Assembly: GCF_000686845.1 (NCBI RefSeq)
Contig: NZ_JMLS01000002.1
Coordinates: forward strand, 248,001-312,000
Direction of reading: 5' to 3'
Length of the DNA stretch: 64,000 nucleotides
Source of the DNA: Paenibacillus sp. UNC451MF
GTDB taxonomy: Bacteria; Bacillota; Bacilli; Paenibacillales; NBRC-103111
Below, one piece after another: positions 24,191 to 32,948 of this stretch (positions are counted from its first letter, which is position 1; each line of letters starts with the position of its first letter). Both the position numbers and the translations under genes were made by a program. Below the pieces are notes generated by a model, which worked only from the letters and a program-made list of their open reading frames with translations, was not told the DNA's origin and did not search any database.

Positions 24191-25066
24191 ATGGATTTAA
24201 AAGAACTGACGACATTTCGCACCATTATTCAAGAAGGCACCTTTTCCAAAGCAGCAGCCAAACTCAATTACGCACAATCCACGGTCACCAATCAGGTGCA
24301 GAGATTAGAGAAGGAACTGGGGATCAAGCTGTTCAAACGAGGATGGGACGCGGAGCTGACACCTTCCGGCAAGGTGTATGCCGAAGAAGTCGATAATCTG
24401 ATCCAGCATTGGAACTATGTATTGGAGCAGGCCAAATCGCTGCAAAAAGAAGAAATCGGCACACTGAACATCGGAGTATTAGAGACAATGACAGCCAATA
24501 TACTGCCTGCAGTTCTTGAACATTTTCGGAGCTTGAAGCCTAATATCGAATGTCATTTTACAGTTGGAAATACGGACACTCTCTCCCATGGGCTGCGTCA
24601 AAACACATTGGACTTTGCCATCACCGGAGAACCAACAGATCTCACCTCCCTGCAATTTGAACCCTTATACAACGAGAAGATCCAATTTATCGTGTCCAAC
24701 CATCATGCATTTGCGGAAAAATCAGCCGTATCTATAGAGGAGCTGTACGAATATCCACTCATTGTCGGTGGCAAAACATGCTTGTATCATATGCGCTTGT
24801 TAAAAGAATTTGCTGGGTATTCCGGTACGCCGTTTCTTTATTCAGTGAGCCAAATTTCCGCCATTCCATCCTTTGTGCAGCAAATCCCTTCAGTCGGAGC
24901 TGTCCTCTTCTCCCTGCCGCTGCCGCCTGATGTCGTTCCCCTGCAGGTAAGTATGAAGGACCCTTTAATCCCGGTCGGCATTTTGCAAAATAACAAGACA
25001 GAATATCGTTCATCCACTGCCAGCTTGTTTCTGCAATGTTTAAAGGAGAAGCTTAAGAGTACTTAG
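24191..25066 (+). CDS. LysR-family transcriptional regulator
   Basis: A 291-aa regulator: winged helix at 1-60 (GTFSKAAAKLNYAQSTVTNQ, residues 15-34), then an effector domain (IGTLNIGVLETMTA near 88). I start at ATG 24191, nine bases after GGAG; ATG 24176 lacks a ribosome site. Divergent from the tautomerase/CMD pair, the usual arrangement for a LysR regulator and its target. A terminator follows. Confidence 0.85.
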   Translation: MDLKELTTFRTIIQEGTFSKAAAKLNYAQSTVTNQVQRLEKELGIKLFKRGWDAELTPSGKVYAEEVDNLIQHWNYVLEQAKSLQKEEIGTLNIGVLETMTANILPAVLEHFRSLKPNIECHFTVGNTDTLSHGLRQNTLDFAITGEPTDLTSLQFEPLYNEKIQFIVSNHHAFAEKSAVSIEELYEYPLIVGGKTCLYHMRLLKEFAGYSGTPFLYSVSQISAIPSFVQQIPSVGAVLFSLPLPPDVVPLQVSMKDPLIPVGILQNNKTEYRSSTASLFLQCLKEKLKST

Positions 25067-25076
25067 CTCACGAAAA

Positions 25077-25110
25077 AAACCGTCGCTATCTGTAAACAGT
25101 GACGGTTTTA
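25077..25110 (+). terminator. Terminator of the LysR gene
   Basis: AAAACCGTC..CT/AG..GACGGTTTT stem, eight-base loop, 11 bases past the stop. Confidence 0.88.
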
Positions 25111-25233
25111 GTTCGATATTCTGGGAGCGCTATCCTTAAACGAAGTCCTACAAGGGGGAGTGTTTACCACTATTCCGATTCCCCCACTTAGATGATGGTG
25201 CATAGCTTTTGGGGGATTGCTTTCTTTTAAAAA

Positions 25234-25821
25234 TTAATGCTGTTCTAGAAACTTAGTTTTATCCTCTTCCGTAATGTTGCGCAGAACTCTGCAGGGATTA
25301 CCGACTGCAATCATATTAGCAGGAATGTCCTTTGTAACTACGCTTCCCGACCCTATTACCGAATTATCGCCAATAGTCACACCTGCATTAATAATGACTC
25401 CTCCACCAATCCAAACATTATTTCCGATATGGATCGGGTAGGCAAACTCTAATTCTGAAGCCCTGAGCTCAGGATGCACGGGATGTCCTGCTGTAAAGAG
25501 ACTCACATTAGGTCCGATTAAGACATTATCTCCAATGGTCACCTTGTTACAATCCAGAACGGTCAAGTTATAATTGGAATAAAAATTCTCACCTATTGAA
25601 ATGTTATAGCCATAATCACAACGGAATGTAGGTTCAATAAAAAAATTTCCGCCAGTCTTTCCTAACAGCTTTCTGAGTATATGATTTCGCTTTTCAAGTT
25701 CATTTGGGTGCAAACTATTGTACTCAAACAATAAATTTTTCGCATTTTGCCGCTCCCCTGATAGCTCTTCCCCAGAAGCTTTATAGGCTTTTCCTGCCAA
25801 CATTTTTTCTTTCTCGGTCAT
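25234..25821 (-). CDS. Maltose/galactoside O-acetyltransferase family (LacA/Maa type)
   Basis: The 195-aa protein has the N-terminal Mac cap (MLAGKAYKASGEEL) followed by a left-handed beta-helix hexapeptide domain: IGDNVLIGPNVSLFTAGHP with the catalytic His, IGNNVWIGGGVIINAGVTIG and the C-terminal GNPCRVLR. It acetylates sugars from acetyl-CoA; the natural substrate is unclear. It starts 31 bases after the MFS gene and likely forms an operon with it. Confidence 0.9.
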   Translation of the reverse strand: MTEKEKMLAGKAYKASGEELSGERQNAKNLLFEYNSLHPNELEKRNHILRKLLGKTGGNFFIEPTFRCDYGYNISIGENFYSNYNLTVLDCNKVTIGDNVLIGPNVSLFTAGHPVHPELRASELEFAYPIHIGNNVWIGGGVIINAGVTIGDNSVIGSGSVVTKDIPANMIAVGNPCRVLRNITEEDKTKFLEQH

Positions 25822-25851
25822 GTAGGTTACCCCCTTAAATGAAAATGCTCA

Positions 25852-27045
25852 TCATGCAACAGCCTTTATTCTTCCTTTGGCTACTATGGATAACACAAAA
25901 CATATCAACAAAACGAGCGACGCCGATACATAAGGATATTGAATATTTATATCAAATAGAAATCCGGCAACGACAGGACCTACAATATTGCCCAAGCTGG
26001 TATACGCTGAATTCAGACCCGCTACATACCCTTGCTGATCCTGAGCCATCTTGGACATCTGTGTGCTGACAGCCGGACGCAGAATATCCGTCGCCAAGAA
26101 CACTATAAATGTCACCAGAAGGATCATCCAATAACGGCTCACGAAGAGCGTCAATAAAACAAACGCCCCAGCTACAACCAAGCAGAAGGAGATGACTTGT
26201 TTCTCGCCAAAACGGTTCAGAATCCAACCGAATATAGTAAGCTGCACTACGGCGCCGGCAATGGAACCGAATGTAATGATAAAAGCAATATCTTTTGGAG
26301 TAAAACCGAATTTATGATCGACAAACAATCCGAATATAGTCTCATAATTAGCCAACCCGAAGGACATAACAAAGACGATAATCAAGCTCAAAAAGTAAGG
26401 CTCGCGGAATGAATTTATTAGCTGCGACACAAGACTTTGTTTTACCACTGGCTCAGAGCTTGAAGCCGTCCTCTGTTCTGCCTTTAATGACTCAGGAAGA
26501 AGAATGATCGTAATGATAGCTGCGATGGCACCTGCTACGGCTGCTGCATAAAAAGGGACTCGAGTGCCATACGCCGCAATAAAACCTCCGATTCCGGGAC
26601 CTATAATGAATCCTGTGGTAATGGCCGCATTGATAAATCCCATTCCTCTAGCTCTTTCTTTCATCGTAGTGACGTCGGCGGTATATGCCATGATGGCCGG
26701 CATAATGAGAGCAGCGCCAATTCCTCCCAGCATCCTGGACACAAAGAGAAACAAGGGCGAACTCACGACCCCGAACATCCACTCCGAGAGGGCGAAAATA
26801 ATCATCCCGGTAACAATAATTTTTTTTCTTCCGAGTGAGTCGGATAAACGTCCCGCTATGGGTGAAAATAATAGCTGAGTTAATGAAAAAGCAGCAACCA
26901 ACAAGCCCACTACGCTGCCGTTAATATGAAGCTCCGCCATATAAGTAGGCATAATCGGGATAACAAGACCGATGCCTGTAAAAACTAGAAAAATGTTCAC
27001 CATCAAAAGAAGAATTGCGCCTCTGTTTCTAAAAAGTAATGCCAT
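25852..27045 (-). CDS. MFS efflux transporter, 12-TM drug:H+ antiporter type
   Basis: The 397-aa product has twelve predicted helices. Motif A is GRLSDSLGRKK near 67 and a motif-C-like GFIIGPGIGGF lies near 145. It resembles Bmr/NorA/TetA-like multidrug exporters (known family role). GGAGG precedes the ATG. A TetR gene lies just upstream on the same strand, and operator-like sequences occur before both genes, so repression by that TetR is likely. Substrate unknown. Confidence 0.88.
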   Translation of the reverse strand: MALLFRNRGAILLLMVNIFLVFTGIGLVIPIMPTYMAELHINGSVVGLLVAAFSLTQLLFSPIAGRLSDSLGRKKIIVTGMIIFALSEWMFGVVSSPLFLFVSRMLGGIGAALIMPAIMAYTADVTTMKERARGMGFINAAITTGFIIGPGIGGFIAAYGTRVPFYAAAVAGAIAAIITIILLPESLKAEQRTASSSEPVVKQSLVSQLINSFREPYFLSLIIVFVMSFGLANYETIFGLFVDHKFGFTPKDIAFIITFGSIAGAVVQLTIFGWILNRFGEKQVISFCLVVAGAFVLLTLFVSRYWMILLVTFIVFLATDILRPAVSTQMSKMAQDQQGYVAGLNSAYTSLGNIVGPVVAGFLFDINIQYPYVSASLVLLICFVLSIVAKGRIKAVA

Positions 27046-27078
27046 AATAATGCCTCCAAATGTTCTTACATTATAATT

Positions 27079-27104
27079 ATACTGAACGTTCGTTTTGTAT
27101 TATT
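27079..27104 (-). promoter_or_regulatory. TetR operator before the MFS gene
   Basis: The stretch ATACTGAACGTTCGTTTTGT shares ATACTGAACGTT with the palindrome upstream of tetR (27819) and has a GAACGTTC core. It ends 34 bases before the MFS start. Confidence 0.65.
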
Positions 27105-27168
27105 CCAAAAAAGAGGATTTCACCAAAAATTCTATTTTTGGGTTGGGTTAAGGTTTCTATAAAAAGGA

Positions 27169-27768
27169 TCAGCTTGACCGTGAGGCGATGCCGGACAGGA
27201 ATACTTTTACTGCTAATTGATACAGCTCAAGTGCCTCTTTCATACTCGATTTACGTGACATCTGGCTCAGTCCGAAAAATAATCCCTCCAAAATGACAGC
27301 GAGGCTTTCAACATTATCTTGCTTGAATTCCCCTTTCTCCATACCCTCACGAATTAATTTCTCGTAGAATTTCAAATGTCTTACGACCATCTCCGCGAGC
27401 CGTTCCTCTACGTCACTTGTCTTCTCTTCGTTATTAAAAAATTCGTCTGCCGCTTTGGTCAGTGGATGGTTCAAATCATCCAGTACCATCTGCTCTGCAA
27501 TTCCGTATAATTTATCAATGGTCGTTTCGTACTTTGACTCCTTTTCAAACCATTTTTGCTCCCAATCATGGTCCCATTCCTCTACCAAATATAGGAACAA
27601 GCCTTCCTTGCTTTTAAAATGATAATAAATATTCCCTTTACTGCTCCCTGTCACCTCAACTATATCTTCAATAGAGGTCGCCTTATAACCCTTTTGTATA
27701 AACAATACCCTCGCGGCATCCGCTATTCGTTTTTTGGTTAACTCGCTCTGTAACTGTTTTTTGTTCAT
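27169..27768 (-). CDS. TetR-family repressor of the adjacent MFS transporter
   Basis: Residues 1-55 form a TetR DNA-binding domain (KKRIADAARVLFIQKGYKAT, SIEDIVEVTGSSKGNIYYHF). The ligand-binding C-terminal domain extends to about 199. I start at ATG 27768, just after GGAGTGG; ATG 27789 lacks a ribosome site. It is 123 bases upstream of the MFS gene; similar operators precede both. Confidence 0.87.
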   Translation of the reverse strand: MNKKQLQSELTKKRIADAARVLFIQKGYKATSIEDIVEVTGSSKGNIYYHFKSKEGLFLYLVEEWDHDWEQKWFEKESKYETTIDKLYGIAEQMVLDDLNHPLTKAADEFFNNEEKTSDVEERLAEMVVRHLKFYEKLIREGMEKGEFKQDNVESLAVILEGLFFGLSQMSRKSSMKEALELYQLAVKVFLSGIASRSS

Positions 27769-27818
27769 ACTCTTCCACTCCAATTTCATGGATATTCATT
27801 TGGTCCGTCATGACAAAT

Positions 27819-27842
27819 AATACTGAACGTTTATTCAGTATT
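27819..27842. promoter_or_regulatory. TetR auto-operator
   Basis: AATACTGAA/TTCAGTATT are perfect nine-base arms separated by six bases, 50 bases upstream of the tetR start. Its left half recurs before the MFS gene. Confidence 0.75.
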
Positions 27843-27936
27843 CTAGCAGAAAGCGAGAGAATTATGCAAGTGTACAGAGCTCAATACCTTTTTCTACCCA
27901 AATAATTGATGATAAGAGCGCAGAGCCCATGTATAA

Positions 27937-27957
27937 TTGAGAATGATTATCACTCAA
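27937..27957. promoter_or_regulatory. Fur box in the AraC-regulator promoter
   Basis: Core GAGAATGATTATCACTC within TTGAG/CTCAA arms fits the Fur consensus (GATAATGATTATCATTATC) well. It abuts a TATAAT -10 at 27932-27937, so iron-loaded Fur should block the promoter. Confidence 0.8.
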
Positions 27958-27987
27958 TTTCAATCACGTGACTGGAGGTATGAAGCG

Positions 27988-28971
27988 ATGCATGCCGCTG
28001 CTTTTCATCATAATTTTAATCATTTCTTTAACCAGCTGGAGCCGCACACGCAGCAGGAAGCTTCATCAGATCAGATACGGATTATGACCTCTGCAGGATC
28101 AGGCATGATCCATAGGCTTCAGCCAAGGCCCGAGATGGAGCTGGTTCTATCCGACTTCTGTCTGACAGCAGGAACGACGGTAGAACTTACATCGCTCAAG
28201 CCCATGGTGGAGCTTGGTTACTGTCTCCAGGGTTCAAGAAGAACGAATCTGGCGAGCCCCGGGCAGCAGATCCTGCCAGGTCAATGGAGCTTGCAGCTCA
28301 TTAATGCTGAATCAGCCCGGTTGGAGTTCGATGCCGACCAGCCTGTTACAATGCTTGGAATTGGTATGTCGGTGTCCGTCTTTCACGACTTCTTGACTGA
28401 AGCTGCCGGAGGCAGATCCATAGATTTCAACAAATTGCTCGGTTCCAAGACATATCGAATATTTCAGGAAAAAGTGGATCCCGGAGCCGCTATTATATTA
28501 AAGCAGCTTGTCGATGGATTGCACACAGGAAATGTACGCCGGATTGAACTGGAATGCCGCTTGCTTGAGCTGCTGCTGCTTGCTTTCCGATCCTTCCTGC
28601 TGGATGCGAAGGAAAGCAAATCGCTGCTCACCAAGGATGATCAAGCTCGAATCAAACTGGCACGCACGATCATCACGGAGCGGATGGAGGAGCCTCCATC
28701 CTTGCTGCAGCTCTCAAGACTTGTCGGTCTGAACGATTACAAGCTGAAGATTGGGTTCAAAGAAATGTACGGCAACACCGTCTTCGGTTATTTGCGTGAA
28801 AAGCGATTGGAACGAGCCTGGCTGCTTCTTCAAGAAGGGCACGTCAATGTGAGCGAAGCGGCCTGCGCCATAGGCTATTCCAACCCAAGCCATTTTGCGG
28901 AAGCGTTCCGCAAGCAATATGGAGTCAATCCCGGAGCCTTATTGCGTCATCGTTCCGGTTTCTTTTCATGA
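27988..28971 (+). CDS. AraC-family regulator, PchR/YbfI-like, iron-controlled
   Basis: The 327-aa product has an N-terminal sensing domain of about 220 residues. The C-terminal double helix-turn-helix includes PSLLQLSRLVGLNDYKLK and the second helix VSEAACAIGYSNPSHFAEAF, with typical KQYGVNPG. I start at ATG 27988, nine bases after GGAGG, because upstream starts would place coding over the promoter and Fur box. Siderophore-responsive PchR-like regulators have this layout (known). It precedes a YbfB-like MFS gene on the same strand, a pairing also seen in Bacillus subtilis (ybfI/ybfB). Confidence 0.87.
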   Translation: MHAAAFHHNFNHFFNQLEPHTQQEASSDQIRIMTSAGSGMIHRLQPRPEMELVLSDFCLTAGTTVELTSLKPMVELGYCLQGSRRTNLASPGQQILPGQWSLQLINAESARLEFDADQPVTMLGIGMSVSVFHDFLTEAAGGRSIDFNKLLGSKTYRIFQEKVDPGAAIILKQLVDGLHTGNVRRIELECRLLELLLLAFRSFLLDAKESKSLLTKDDQARIKLARTIITERMEEPPSLLQLSRLVGLNDYKLKIGFKEMYGNTVFGYLREKRLERAWLLLQEGHVNVSEAACAIGYSNPSHFAEAFRKQYGVNPGALLRHRSGFFS

Positions 28972-29057
28972 TAGAGAAAGACGGATGACTAATCGTTCCT
29001 GCAAAAGGCATAAGTAATCCGCGCAAGGGTAGAGGTCAGAAGGATGTCCGGAGTAAC

Positions 29058-30302
29058 ATGACAGCAGTGCATATTACTTTTGGACAGAATGGAGCTGGAC
29101 GTATGAAACAACCTCTTCAGAGTACCTCTCCCCCCCGTTTCTTGCCTTTTGTTCTCGTCGGCATGCTGCTCATCGTTACTACAACTGGATTTGCCCGAAT
29201 GGCCTACGGCCTCATCCTGCCATATATGGAGAAGGATCTTGGCCTCTCTGTCTCGATGGGAGGGATGCTCGGAACGATTATGTTCCTGGGGTATCTCGTA
29301 ACAGTCGGACTGTCGGGCCTGCTAGCCGTACGTTGGGGAGGAAAAGCCGTTCTTCTCATAGGCGGCAGCGCTGTTATTGTTAGCATGTTCGGCCTGACAT
29401 GGGCATCCTCCTTTATGTCGATAGCGCCCTTTATGTTTCTCTCCGGCGCCGGCAGCGCGCTGGTGTTCACCCCGCTCATGTCCATCATGCTGGGCTGCTT
29501 CCCCGACCGAAAAGGAACCGTGCTCGGCATCCTGCTCAGCGGTGCAGGAATCGGCATGCTGCTGAGCGGCATTCTAGTCCCGTTCCTTGACGTGCAGTTT
29601 CCCGACTGGGGATGGCGTGCGGTCTGGCTAAGCTTCGGAGTGCTCTCTCTAGCAGTGATTCTCACCGCGTTCGTCATCTTAAGAAATCCCGAAGCACGCG
29701 GCAGCGACAGCAACGACAAGGACAAACCAGCTTGGTTTAAAAACAAGGGGTTAATGAAAGTAGCATGGCTTTATTTTCTGATCGGCCTTGCCTATCTTAT
29801 TCCGAACTTGTACCAGACCGGCTTCATGCTGGGACAAGGGCTATCCGACCGAACGGCTGGATTCATCTATTCGGTAGCTGGCATATTCAGCATAGTCGGC
29901 AGCCCCATATGGGGCACCTTATCCGACCGCTTCGGGATACCCCGCATGTTCATACTGGCTTGGGTTTGCGCGGTTGCTGGAGACCTAGTTCCCGTTGTAT
30001 ACCCGAGCATACCGGGATTCGTAATCTCCTCCATGCTTTGGGGCTCCAGTATTGGCGGACTGATCACACTAATCCAGCTTAAAGCGGCGCAGCAGGTACC
30101 TCAGCGTTTCGTTGCCACCGCTATCGGATTTATATCTGTCTTCTACGCCGTCGGACAAATGCTCGGTCCAGGCCTCTCCGGCTGGATAATCGAACTGGGC
30201 GGAAATTACACTGCAGCCTATGGTTTCGGCGCAGCGATATATGCAGTAGGACTGGGAGTTACCTTGTATGCAGGCAAAGCCGAACAGAAGCTAGCCTCTT
30301 AA
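29058..30302 (+). CDS. MFS transporter, YbfB-like
   Basis: The 414-aa product has twelve helices starting at about residue 30 (FLPFVLVGMLLIVTTTG), a loop-2 motif of LLAVRWGGKAVLL type and GTLSDRFGIPRMF near 295. It starts at ATG 29058 four bases after CGGAG; ATG 29103 is an alternative giving a shorter N-terminus. It lies 86 bases after the Fur-box AraC gene and is probably its target. Uptake or export of a siderophore-like compound is inferred from that, not from the protein. Confidence 0.82.
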   Translation: MTAVHITFGQNGAGRMKQPLQSTSPPRFLPFVLVGMLLIVTTTGFARMAYGLILPYMEKDLGLSVSMGGMLGTIMFLGYLVTVGLSGLLAVRWGGKAVLLIGGSAVIVSMFGLTWASSFMSIAPFMFLSGAGSALVFTPLMSIMLGCFPDRKGTVLGILLSGAGIGMLLSGILVPFLDVQFPDWGWRAVWLSFGVLSLAVILTAFVILRNPEARGSDSNDKDKPAWFKNKGLMKVAWLYFLIGLAYLIPNLYQTGFMLGQGLSDRTAGFIYSVAGIFSIVGSPIWGTLSDRFGIPRMFILAWVCAVAGDLVPVVYPSIPGFVISSMLWGSSIGGLITLIQLKAAQQVPQRFVATAIGFISVFYAVGQMLGPGLSGWIIELGGNYTAAYGFGAAIYAVGLGVTLYAGKAEQKLAS

Positions 30303-30311
30303 AATATTCGC

Positions 30312-30342
30312 AAAAAACACCCCAATTGAACATTGGGGTGTT
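30312..30342. terminator. Terminator between the MFS gene and the MerR gene
   Basis: AACACCCCAAT/ATTGGGGTGTT perfect stem, five-base loop; the T-run is on the minus strand, so it is best placed to end the MerR transcript. Confidence 0.9.
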
Positions 30343-30351
30343 CGGTCAGTC

Positions 30352-31107
30352 TTATTGATTATCGTCAGCAGCCAACGACTCTGCCGCTGCTGCGAGATAA
30401 TACGCCATGCCTGTTTGTTGCCCCTCCAGCATCCGCAGATGAAAATCATCCTGGAGGAAAAAACGGGTTTGCGCTGCAAAATCGGCCGCAGAGGTCTGAT
30501 GTCCATGCTCGTTCATAAACATCAGGTGATTGCTCAGCAGCTGCTTCATCTGCTCATCGCTATGCTTCAAGCCTGCCCTCAAGGATTGTGCCACCTCATT
30601 CATAAATCTCGCAGCTTCCGCCGCCTGCTCATTCATGTCTTGAACGTCCATTGGAGCTGCCTCAACAATGTCCACATTGTAGGCTTGCTTCAAGTATTGA
30701 TTTTGCTCGCTCATCGCTTCTTTCCAAGCATCCTCGCTTTCAAAGCCTTTGAATAAATCTTGACTGTTCATTTGTTCTCCTTTCTTATTGCTTGCTATAG
30801 TTTTCCTTAACGTTAGAAGGATGGTTTCAATCCGCTGCCTTCGAGCCAAAAGAAGCTTTTCCTGCTGGGTCAAAATCGCTGCCTTCTCCGGTTCCTCCTC
30901 CAGAAGTTCTTTGATTGTATCCAAAGGAAAGTCAAGCTCCCGATAGAACAAAATGTGCTGAAGACGTTCCAGCTCTTCCATCCCATACAGCCTGTAGCCC
31001 GCTTCACTGATTTCCCTAGGCATGAGAAGACCGATCCTGTGATAATGATGCAGCGTTTTGATCGTGACATTGGACAGATTCGACACTTCTTTTACGGTGT
31101 AAAGCAT
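30352..31107 (-). CDS. MerR-family regulator with TipAS-type ligand domain
   Basis: The N-terminal 70 residues are a MerR winged helix (YTVKEVSNLSNVTIKTLHHY, GLLMPREISEAGYRLY), followed by a coiled-coil dimer helix. From about 140 comes a helical TipAS-like domain that binds thiopeptide-type antibiotics in TipA/Mta regulators (known). I start at ATG 31107, six bases after AGGAGG. It has no adjacent target on the same strand and probably controls itself. Its promoter has the MerR-type 19-base spacer. Confidence 0.88.
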   Translation of the reverse strand: MLYTVKEVSNLSNVTIKTLHHYHRIGLLMPREISEAGYRLYGMEELERLQHILFYRELDFPLDTIKELLEEEPEKAAILTQQEKLLLARRQRIETILLTLRKTIASNKKGEQMNSQDLFKGFESEDAWKEAMSEQNQYLKQAYNVDIVEAAPMDVQDMNEQAAEAARFMNEVAQSLRAGLKHSDEQMKQLLSNHLMFMNEHGHQTSAADFAAQTRFFLQDDFHLRMLEGQQTGMAYYLAAAAESLAADDNQ

Positions 31108-31130
31108 TGGTTTCACCTCCTTCTAAATTC

Positions 31131-31161
31131 AGTCTAAAGCCTCCCCTAAGAGGAGAGTCAA
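31131..31161 (-). promoter_or_regulatory. MerR-type promoter with 19-bp spacer and operator dyad
   Basis: TTGACT (31161-31156), 19 bases, TAGACT (31136-31131). The spacer contains CTCCTCTTAGGGGAG, a dyad centred between the hexamers, exactly where MerR activators twist an overlong spacer. Confidence 0.82.
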
Positions 31162-31164
31162 CAC

Positions 31165-31833
31165 TTATCTAACAATCCCAATAACGAATCCGTCATATCC
31201 TTTACTTCCTACGGTTTGAATAGCCGTGGCCGTAATTCGCGGCTCCTCTGCCAGCCTATCGAAAAATTCCCTTACGCCTATGACACGGGGATCTTCATTA
31301 TTTTCATTTGCAACTTCTCCATCACGCACTACATTATCTCCAATAATAACCGTTCCGGGACGTGAGAAGCGAAGCGCCCATTTTAAATAATGAGGATTGT
31401 TCGGCTTATCGGCATCAATAAATATGAGATCAAATGGCGCTGCTTGTTCTTCATCCATTCGAGTCAATTGGTCTAATGCATCTCCTACCCGCAGCTCTAC
31501 CTTATGATCAATCTGGGCAAGCGATAGGTTGGTTCTAGCGACTTCCGCATGATGCGGATCTACTTCTATAGTGACTATACGTCCGTCTGACGGTAATGCT
31601 CTCGCCATCCAGATGGTACTGTACCCTCCCAAAGTACCGATTTCCAGAACTCGCTTTGCTCCTTGCATTTGAATGAATAATTGCAATAGTTTCCCTTGTG
31701 ATGGCGTTACGTCGTATGGGGGTAATTCTGCATTATGATTATTTGCCAAAGCTTCCTCCAGAATAGGATCATACGGAATCAATTGCTTCTTTATATACTG
31801 GTCTACTTGGTTCCACGTGTTCGATGGATTCAT
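31165..31833 (-). CDS. SAM-dependent O-methyltransferase (YrrM/catechol-OMT type)
   Basis: About 222 aa with a Rossmann core: RVLEIGTLGGYSTIWMA near 60 (SAM motif I), IVTIEVDPHHAEVA (motif II), FDLIFIDADKPNN near 128 (metal site) and GTVIIGDNVVRDG near 155. It resembles bacterial O-methyltransferases acting on catechol-like phenolics with a divalent metal. I start at ATG 31833 after GGAG; ATG 31872 is possible. Divergent from a LysR gene. Confidence 0.87.
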   Translation of the reverse strand: MNPSNTWNQVDQYIKKQLIPYDPILEEALANNHNAELPPYDVTPSQGKLLQLFIQMQGAKRVLEIGTLGGYSTIWMARALPSDGRIVTIEVDPHHAEVARTNLSLAQIDHKVELRVGDALDQLTRMDEEQAAPFDLIFIDADKPNNPHYLKWALRFSRPGTVIIGDNVVRDGEVANENNEDPRVIGVREFFDRLAEEPRITATAIQTVGSKGYDGFVIGIVR

Positions 31834-31964
31834 AGTTATCACTGCTCCTTTGTATTGTTCTGCTTCTTCCATTTTTATTGTAATCGAGCTATAATCATAA
31901 TAAAAATATATGTTTTATATATACTTATATATCTAATATATGAGTTAAAGGAGTAATTCTTTTT

Positions 31965-32864
31965 ATGAATCTGCACGCATTGCGATTATTCCATGTGATT
32001 GCCTCTACCAGAAGCGTGACACGCGCCTCTGAAATATTAAATATTAGCCAGCCCGCCATAACGGCCCAAATTAAAAAATTCGAGAAGGAATTGTCCTTCT
32101 CACTTTTCAAGCCTCAAGGCAGAGGGATCGCTTTAACTGATGCCGGTGAACAAATGGAGCAGCTCGCAAAAAGACTTTTTTCAGTGGAACAGCAAATTGA
32201 ACAATTTGCCTACGATTACCTTAACGGTACTAACGGACATATTCGAATCGCCGCGACGTACTTGCCAGCTCATGTGCTGCTGCCCACCTGGATAGCGAAG
32301 TTTAAGCAGCAATATGAACAAGTGGAAATGAGTATTACTACAACCAATTCAAGCGATGCTTTGAAGCAGCTTTTGAATGTGGAGGCTGATTTAGCGATTT
32401 ATGGAGGCTTGCCTGAAGAATATCCGGATACGGTTGAAACGGAAGAGCTGTTTCAGGACGAGCTGTGGTTTGTCGTTGCACCGGGCCACCGGTACGCGAA
32501 CCAGCAGGTCTCTTTATCCGATATGATGAAAGAACCTTTTGTCATGAGAGAGGAAGGAAGCTCAACACGAGAACGATTGTTGGCTCTATGCCGAACCTAC
32601 AGTACTTCGGCCCCCAAAATCAATTTGCAATTCAATGGATTGCATGAAGCCATCACTGCCGTTATTGCGGGGTATGGAGCTAACTTCGTTTCATCCCTGG
32701 TTGTGCAAAAATATGTAGAGCGCGGCGAGCTTTGCAGAGTCTATGTAGAAGGAATCCGCCTGCAAAATACCATTGCCGTCTGTACTCGTAAGTATGAACC
32801 GCTATCAGCCGCCGCAGCCCATTTCATTAAGATGATCCGCCAAAATCCTTATAAGAAATCATGA
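31965..32864 (+). CDS. LysR-family regulator, divergent from the O-methyltransferase
   Basis: A 299-aa LysR: helix-turn-helix at 15-40 (SVTRASEILNISQPAITAQI) and effector domain with a short-chain DLAIYGGLPEEYPD region near 143. The 130-bp intergenic stretch with the O-methyltransferase gene is very AT-rich (many TATAT runs) and holds the promoters of both. Regulation of the methyltransferase is inferred from divergence. Confidence 0.86.
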   Translation: MNLHALRLFHVIASTRSVTRASEILNISQPAITAQIKKFEKELSFSLFKPQGRGIALTDAGEQMEQLAKRLFSVEQQIEQFAYDYLNGTNGHIRIAATYLPAHVLLPTWIAKFKQQYEQVEMSITTTNSSDALKQLLNVEADLAIYGGLPEEYPDTVETEELFQDELWFVVAPGHRYANQQVSLSDMMKEPFVMREEGSSTRERLLALCRTYSTSAPKINLQFNGLHEAITAVIAGYGANFVSSLVVQKYVERGELCRVYVEGIRLQNTIAVCTRKYEPLSAAAAHFIKMIRQNPYKKS

Positions 32865-32888
32865 GGCGCCTCTCCTACTGATCCATGA

Positions 32889-32932
32889 AAAAATGCCCGA
32901 ACCTTTGTTTCACCAAAGAATTCGGGCATGAT
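32889..32932 (-). terminator. Terminator of the YfmJ-like gene
   Basis: ATGCCCGAA/TTCGGGCAT with an inner TTTG/CAAA pair and six T on the minus strand; also convergent with the LysR gene end. Confidence 0.88.
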
Positions 32933-32948
32933 TGAAGCAGCAAGTGAA

